A stretch of DNA of 64,000 bases from Streptomyces sp. NRRL S-646. GTDB taxonomy: Bacteria; Actinomycetota; Actinomycetes; Streptomycetales; Streptomycetaceae. The notes beneath the pieces were generated by a model. That model had not been told where the DNA came from. It saw nothing but the letters and a program-made list of their open reading frames with translations, and searched no databases. Position numbers and translations under genes: made by a program. The stretch spans positions 1-64,000 of the forward strand of contig NZ_JODC01000017.1 of NCBI RefSeq assembly GCF_000720765.1, written 5' to 3'. Position 1 is the stretch's first letter. The number at the start of each line of letters is the position of its first letter. Shown here piece after piece: positions 60,298 through 64,000 of this stretch.

Positions 60298-61545
60298 ATG
60301 GAGCAGTACGAGCCCGACCGCCCGACGCCGGCCGTGGCGGCCGCGATGCGGCGCAGCCTGAGCAACGGCCGGGCGGCGATGACCCGGCGGTCCCTGTTGC
60401 GCGCCTCCGCGGGCGGCGCACTCACCGTCGGCGGCCTCGCGGCGCTGAGCGGCTGCGGGATCCCCGCCGCGGGCAAGACACAGGGCGGTGTGTCCGCCGA
60501 CGACCACTCGGCCAAGGAGAAGGAGATCAACTTCTCCAACTGGACCGAGTACATGGACGTGGACGACAGCGGCAAGCACCACCCGACGCTGGACGCGTTC
60601 CGCAAGCGGACCGGCATCACGGTCAAGTACACCGAGGACATCAACGACAACGACGAGTTCTTCGGCAAGATCCAGCCGCAGCTTGCCGCGGGCCAGGACA
60701 CCGGGCGCGACCTCGTCGTCCTCACCGACTGGCTGGCCGCCCGCATGATCCGCCTCGGCTACGTCCAGAAACTGGACCCGTCCAACCTGCCGCACGCCTT
60801 CGCCAACCTGTCGGACCAGTTCCGCAGCCCCGACTGGGACCCGGGGCGCGCCTACTCGTACCCCTGGCAGGGCATCTCGACCGTCATCGCCTACAACAAG
60901 AAGGCGCTCGACGGCGTCGAGGTGAAGTCGGTCTCCGACCTGCTCGACAACCCCAGGCTCAAGGGCCGCGTCGGCTTCCTGACCGAGATGCGCGACAGCA
61001 TCGGCATGACGATGCTGGACATGGGCAAGGACCCGGCGAAGTTCACCGACGACGACTACGACGCGGTGATCGCCCGCCTCCAGAAGGCCGTCGACAAGGG
61101 CCAGATCCGCCGCTTCACGGGCAACGACTACACGTCCGACCTCACCAAGGGCGACTTCGCCGCGTGTGTCGCCTGGGGCGGCGACATCGTCCAGCTGCAG
61201 GCGGACAACCCGGACGTCGGCTACGTCATCCCCGACAGCGGCTACATGACGTCGACCGACAACATGCTGATCCCCAACAAGGCCCGCCACAAGACGAACG
61301 CCGAGCGGCTCATCGACTACTACTACGAGCCCGAGCCTGCCGCCGAACTCGCCGCGTACATCAACTACGTGAGCCCGGTCGCGGGCGTGGTGCCCTACCT
61401 TGCCAAGATCGACAAGTCGGCGGCGAGCAACCCGCTGATCGTCCCCGACAAGGCCATGCAGGCCAAGTCCCATGCCTTCCGCTCGCTGAGCTCGAAGGAA
61501 GAGACGGCCTACCAGCAGAAGTTCGCGAAGCTCACAGGGGCGTGA
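60298..61545 (+). CDS. potD: Polyamine ABC transporter substrate-binding lipoprotein (PotD-like)
   Basis: A 415-aa exported binding protein. The Tat-like RRSLLR (about residue 30) and lipobox LSGC (near 52) mark it as a lipoprotein. EINFSNWTEYMDVDD and GITVKYTEDINDNDEFFGKI follow the PotD pattern, with acidic pocket residues. It captures spermidine/putrescine-type substrates outside the membrane. First of a four-gene importer operon 51 bases after the aldehyde dehydrogenase. Confidence 0.88.
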   Translation: MEQYEPDRPTPAVAAAMRRSLSNGRAAMTRRSLLRASAGGALTVGGLAALSGCGIPAAGKTQGGVSADDHSAKEKEINFSNWTEYMDVDDSGKHHPTLDAFRKRTGITVKYTEDINDNDEFFGKIQPQLAAGQDTGRDLVVLTDWLAARMIRLGYVQKLDPSNLPHAFANLSDQFRSPDWDPGRAYSYPWQGISTVIAYNKKALDGVEVKSVSDLLDNPRLKGRVGFLTEMRDSIGMTMLDMGKDPAKFTDDDYDAVIARLQKAVDKGQIRRFTGNDYTSDLTKGDFAACVAWGGDIVQLQADNPDVGYVIPDSGYMTSTDNMLIPNKARHKTNAERLIDYYYEPEPAAELAAYINYVSPVAGVVPYLAKIDKSAASNPLIVPDKAMQAKSHAFRSLSSKEETAYQQKFAKLTGA

Positions 61546-61550
61546 CGAGG

Positions 61551-62705
61551 ATGAACACCACAGACAACAGCGGCGATGTCCGCCTCTCCGGCATCAGCAA
61601 GACCTACGGCGCCTTCACCGCCGTACACCCGCTCGACCTGACCGTGCCGCAGGGCTCCTTCTTCGCCCTGCTCGGTGCCTCCGGCTGCGGCAAGACCACC
61701 ACTCTGCGCATGATCGCCGGCCTGGAGGAGCCCACCAGCGGCACCGTCCACCTCGGCGAGCAGGAGGTGACCCATCTGCCGCCGTACAAGCGCCCGGTGA
61801 ACACGGTCTTCCAGTCCTACGCCCTCTTCCCGCACCTCGACATCTTCGAGAACGTCGCCTTCGGTCTGCGCCGGCGCGGCATCAAGTCGGTGAAGAAGCA
61901 GGTCGAGGACATGCTGGAGCTGGTACAGCTCGGCGAGCAGGCACGGAAGAAGCCGCACCAGCTGTCGGGCGGCCAGCAGCAGCGTGTGGCCGTGGCCCGC
62001 GCGCTGATCAACACTCCCAAGGTGCTCCTCCTGGACGAGCCCCTCGGCGCCCTCGACCTCAAGCTGCGCCGCCAGATGCAGCTGGAGCTCAAGCGCATCC
62101 AGACCGAGGTCGGCATCACCTTCATCCACGTCACGCACGACCAGGAGGAGGCCATGACCATGGCCGACACGGTCGCCGTGATGAACGCGGGCCGCGTCGA
62201 ACAACTCGGCTCGCCCGCCGACCTCTACGAGAACCCGAACACCACCTTCGTCGCCAACTTCCTCGGTACCTCCAACCTCATCGAGGCCGAGGTCGACACG
62301 AAGAACGGCGACGACATCGTCCTCAAGGCGGGCGGCGGCAAGCTGGTGCTGCCCGAGGCGCGGTGTTCCGCCCCGACGACGACCGGCGGCAAGGTCCTGG
62401 TCGGCGTCCGCCCCGAGAAGATCTCCCTCACCCATGCCGACGAGGCCGGTGAGATCGCCGAGGGCCGCAACCGCATCACCGGCAGGATCGCCGACTCCTC
62501 CTTCATCGGCGTCTCCACGCAGTACGTCATCGACAGCCCCGTCTGCCCCGAGTTCGAGGTCTACGCCCAGAACATCGACCGCGACGCCCGGCTGGTGCCC
62601 GGCGCCGAGGTCGTCCTGCACTGGAACCCGGCCCACACCTTCGGTCTCGACGCGGCCCAGGACATCGACGCCGGTGTCGCCGAGGTCGAGGAGGACGCCG
62701 CCTGA
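61551..62705 (+). CDS. potA: Polyamine ABC transporter ATP-binding protein (PotA-like)
   Basis: A 384-aa ATPase. Walker A is GASGCGKTT, signature LSGGQQQR, Walker [13 protein letters not shown], switch HVTHDQEEA, and a C-terminal TOBE domain ([12 protein letters not shown]). ATG 61551 is chosen; GTG 61542, which overlaps the potD stop, is equally possible. Powers the PotB/PotC permeases. Confidence 0.9.
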   Translation: MNTTDNSGDVRLSGISKTYGAFTAVHPLDLTVPQGSFFALLGASGCGKTTTLRMIAGLEEPTSGTVHLGEQEVTHLPPYKRPVNTVFQSYALFPHLDIFENVAFGLRRRGIKSVKKQVEDMLELVQLGEQARKKPHQLSGGQQQRVAVARALINTPKVLLLDEPLGALDLKLRRQMQLELKRIQTEVGITFIHVTHDQEEAMTMADTVAVMNAGRVEQLGSPADLYENPNTTFVANFLGTSNLIEAEVDTKNGDDIVLKAGGGKLVLPEARCSAPTTTGGKVLVGVRPEKISLTHADEAGEIAEGRNRITGRIADSSFIGVSTQYVIDSPVCPEFEVYAQNIDRDARLVPGAEVVLHWNPAHTFGLDAAQDIDAGVAEVEEDAA

Positions 62706-63628
62706 TGGCCGCCGTCACCGAGGCGCCACCCCTGGCGCCCGCCCCCGAGACCAAGCCCCCGCGCAAGCGGGGCCGCCTGGTGCCGTACTGGCTGCTGCTC
62801 CCCGGCATCCTCTGGCTGATCGTCTTCTTCGCGCTGCCGATGATCTACCAGGCCTCCACGTCCGTGCAGACGGGCTCCCTGGAGGAGGGCTACAAGGTCA
62901 CCTGGCACTTCGCCACCTACTGGGACGCGCTGTCCGAGTACTGGCCGCAGTTCCTGCGCTCGGTCGCGTACGCGGCCGCGGCCACGGTGCTGTGTCTGGT
63001 GCTGGGCTACCCGCTGGCGTATCTGATCGCCTTCCGCGCGGGCCGCTGGCGGAACCTGATCATGATCCTGGTGATCGCACCCTTCTTCACCAGCTTCCTG
63101 ATCCGCACCCTCGCCTGGAAGACGATCCTCGCGGACAGCGGCCCGGTGGTGAGCACTCTCCACACGCTGCACGTCCTGGACGTCACCAACTGGCTCGGCT
63201 GGACCTCCGGCGACCGCGTCCTGGCCACACCACTCGCCGTGGTCTGCGGACTGACGTACAACTTCCTGCCGTTCATGATCCTGCCGCTCTACACCTCGCT
63301 GGAGCGCATCGACGGGCGTCTCCACGAGGCGGCCGGCGACCTGTATGCCAAGCCCTGGACCACCTTCCGCAAGGTCACCTTCCCGCTGTCGATGCCCGGA
63401 GTGGTCTCCGGCACGCTGCTGACCTTCATCCCGGCGGCCGGCGACTACGTCAACGCCGAACTCCTCGGCTCGACCGACACCCGCATGATCGGAAACGTCA
63501 TCCAGACCCAGTTCCTCAGGATTCTGGACTATCCCACGGCGGCGGCCCTCTCCTTCATCCTCATGGCCGCGATTCTCCTCATGGTCACCATCTACATCCG
63601 CAAGTCCGGGACGGAGGATCTGGTTTAA
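62705..63628 (+). CDS. potB: Polyamine ABC transporter permease (PotB-like)
   Basis: A 307-aa permease with about six membrane segments. VPYWLLLPGILWLIVFFALP at the N-terminus and the EAA-like loop LHEAAGDLYAKPWTTFRKVTFPLSMPG near residue 210 fit the PotB group. The ATG shares a base with the potA stop (TGATG). Forms the channel with PotC. Confidence 0.9.
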   Translation: MAAVTEAPPLAPAPETKPPRKRGRLVPYWLLLPGILWLIVFFALPMIYQASTSVQTGSLEEGYKVTWHFATYWDALSEYWPQFLRSVAYAAAATVLCLVLGYPLAYLIAFRAGRWRNLIMILVIAPFFTSFLIRTLAWKTILADSGPVVSTLHTLHVLDVTNWLGWTSGDRVLATPLAVVCGLTYNFLPFMILPLYTSLERIDGRLHEAAGDLYAKPWTTFRKVTFPLSMPGVVSGTLLTFIPAAGDYVNAELLGSTDTRMIGNVIQTQFLRILDYPTAAALSFILMAAILLMVTIYIRKSGTEDLV

Positions 63629-64000
63629 ATGTCCGTCCTCAACTGGCTCAAGCGCCATCTCGTCGTCATTGCCGGACTGCTGACACTCGGATATCTCCTT
63701 CTTCCGAACGTCGTCGTCACGGTGTTCTCCTTCAACAAACCGAAGGGGCGCTTCAACTACCAGTGGCAGCAGTTCTCCACGGACGCATGGAAGGATCCGT
63801 GCGGCGTCGCCGACATGTGCGGATCGCTGTCGATCAGCCTCCAGATCGCCTTCTGGGCGACGATCGGCGCCACCGTTCTCGGCACGATGATCGCCTTCGC
63901 ACTGGTGCGCTACCGGTTCCGTGCGCGGGGCACCGTCAACTCGCTGATCTTCCTGCCGATGGCGATGCCCGAGGTCGTCATGGCGGCCTCGCTGCTCACC
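63629..64000 (+). CDS. potC: Polyamine ABC transporter permease (PotC-like), cut by window end
   Basis: The first 124 codons are present: MSVLNWLKRHLVVIAGLLTL with the first membrane segment, VTVFSFNKPKGRFNYQWQQF, and SLQIAFWATIGATVLGTMIAF, as in PotC. The ATG follows directly after the potB TAA. The EAA loop lies outside the window. Confidence 0.88.
   Translation, partial: MSVLNWLKRHLVVIAGLLTLGYLLLPNVVVTVFSFNKPKGRFNYQWQQFSTDAWKDPCGVADMCGSLSISLQIAFWATIGATVLGTMIAFALVRYRFRARGTVNSLIFLPMAMPEVVMAASLLT

Noticed and set aside
1..64000. tRNA, rRNA or riboswitch genes
   Set aside because: No cloverleaf-like segment, rRNA motif or recognisable riboswitch core was seen by eye; a covariance-model search would be needed to exclude small RNAs.

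Overview
The window is very GC-rich, with strong third-position GC, GTG/TTG starts, ATGA/GTGA stop-start overlaps, many TetR/GntR/MarR regulators, secreted lipoproteins and IS5/IS481-type debris. This is typical of a Streptomyces chromosome, and an arm-proximal accessory region running into conserved core on the right fits best. No rRNA, tRNA or CRISPR array was seen.

Region 1 (about 1-21 kb) is an aromatic/alcohol catabolic block. A divergent TetR/SDR pair sits at the left edge. A MarR-type regulator (12165-12734) follows an operon of two vanillyl-alcohol-oxidase-like flavoenzymes that bracket a complete branched-chain-type ABC importer (2457-10515), an NTF2-like protein and an SDR. The same TNAGANNTCTNA-like palindrome lies upstream of each of these units. 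An MpaB-type oxygenase, an aldehyde dehydrogenase, a remnant of a zinc alcohol dehydrogenase, a PucR-type regulator, a serine hydrolase and a TetR follow. Remnants of one IS5-type transposase and of one accessory gene occur in opposite orientation at 1.2-2.3 kb and 20.3-21.0 kb, like worn boundaries of an island.

Region 2 (about 21-38.3 kb) is a sugar-utilisation locus resembling the non-phosphorylative fucose/aldose route: aldose 1-dehydrogenase, PfkB-type kinase, KDPG-type aldolase, SDR, zinc dehydrogenase, lactonase-type amidohydrolase, mutarotase, an uncharacterised alpha/alpha-barrel-like protein, a sugar ABC importer, two intact FadR-type regulators and a large secreted beta-helix protein. 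It appears to be decaying: the local FadR gene and the sugar-binding lipoprotein are both broken, and no enolase-family dehydratase is present.

Region 3 (38.3-39.5 kb) is a graveyard of lectin-domain, IS1380 and IS481 fragments. Region 4 (39.5-46.1 kb) is a cytochrome P450/ferredoxin/ferredoxin reductase operon with SDR, quinone reductase and SRPBCC genes, transcribed away from a TetR gene across two matching 13-17 bp palindromes. More debris follows (HNH fragment, severed Tat signal).

Region 5 (46.8 kb to the end) looks like ordinary Streptomyces chromosome: VOC and DHFR-like proteins, YceI, a sortase substrate with a class F sortase, an ECF sigma factor with a co-translated membrane protein, a D-Ala-D-Ala carboxypeptidase-like hydrolase, a sigma factor fused to a membrane-anchored exported domain, GDPD, an adenosine/aminodeoxyfutalosine deaminase, a DUF4190-like protein, a striking 352-base A-free repeat, a NADAR protein, and a gamma-aminobutyraldehyde dehydrogenase followed by a polyamine ABC importer (potD-potA-potB-potC) cut by the right edge.
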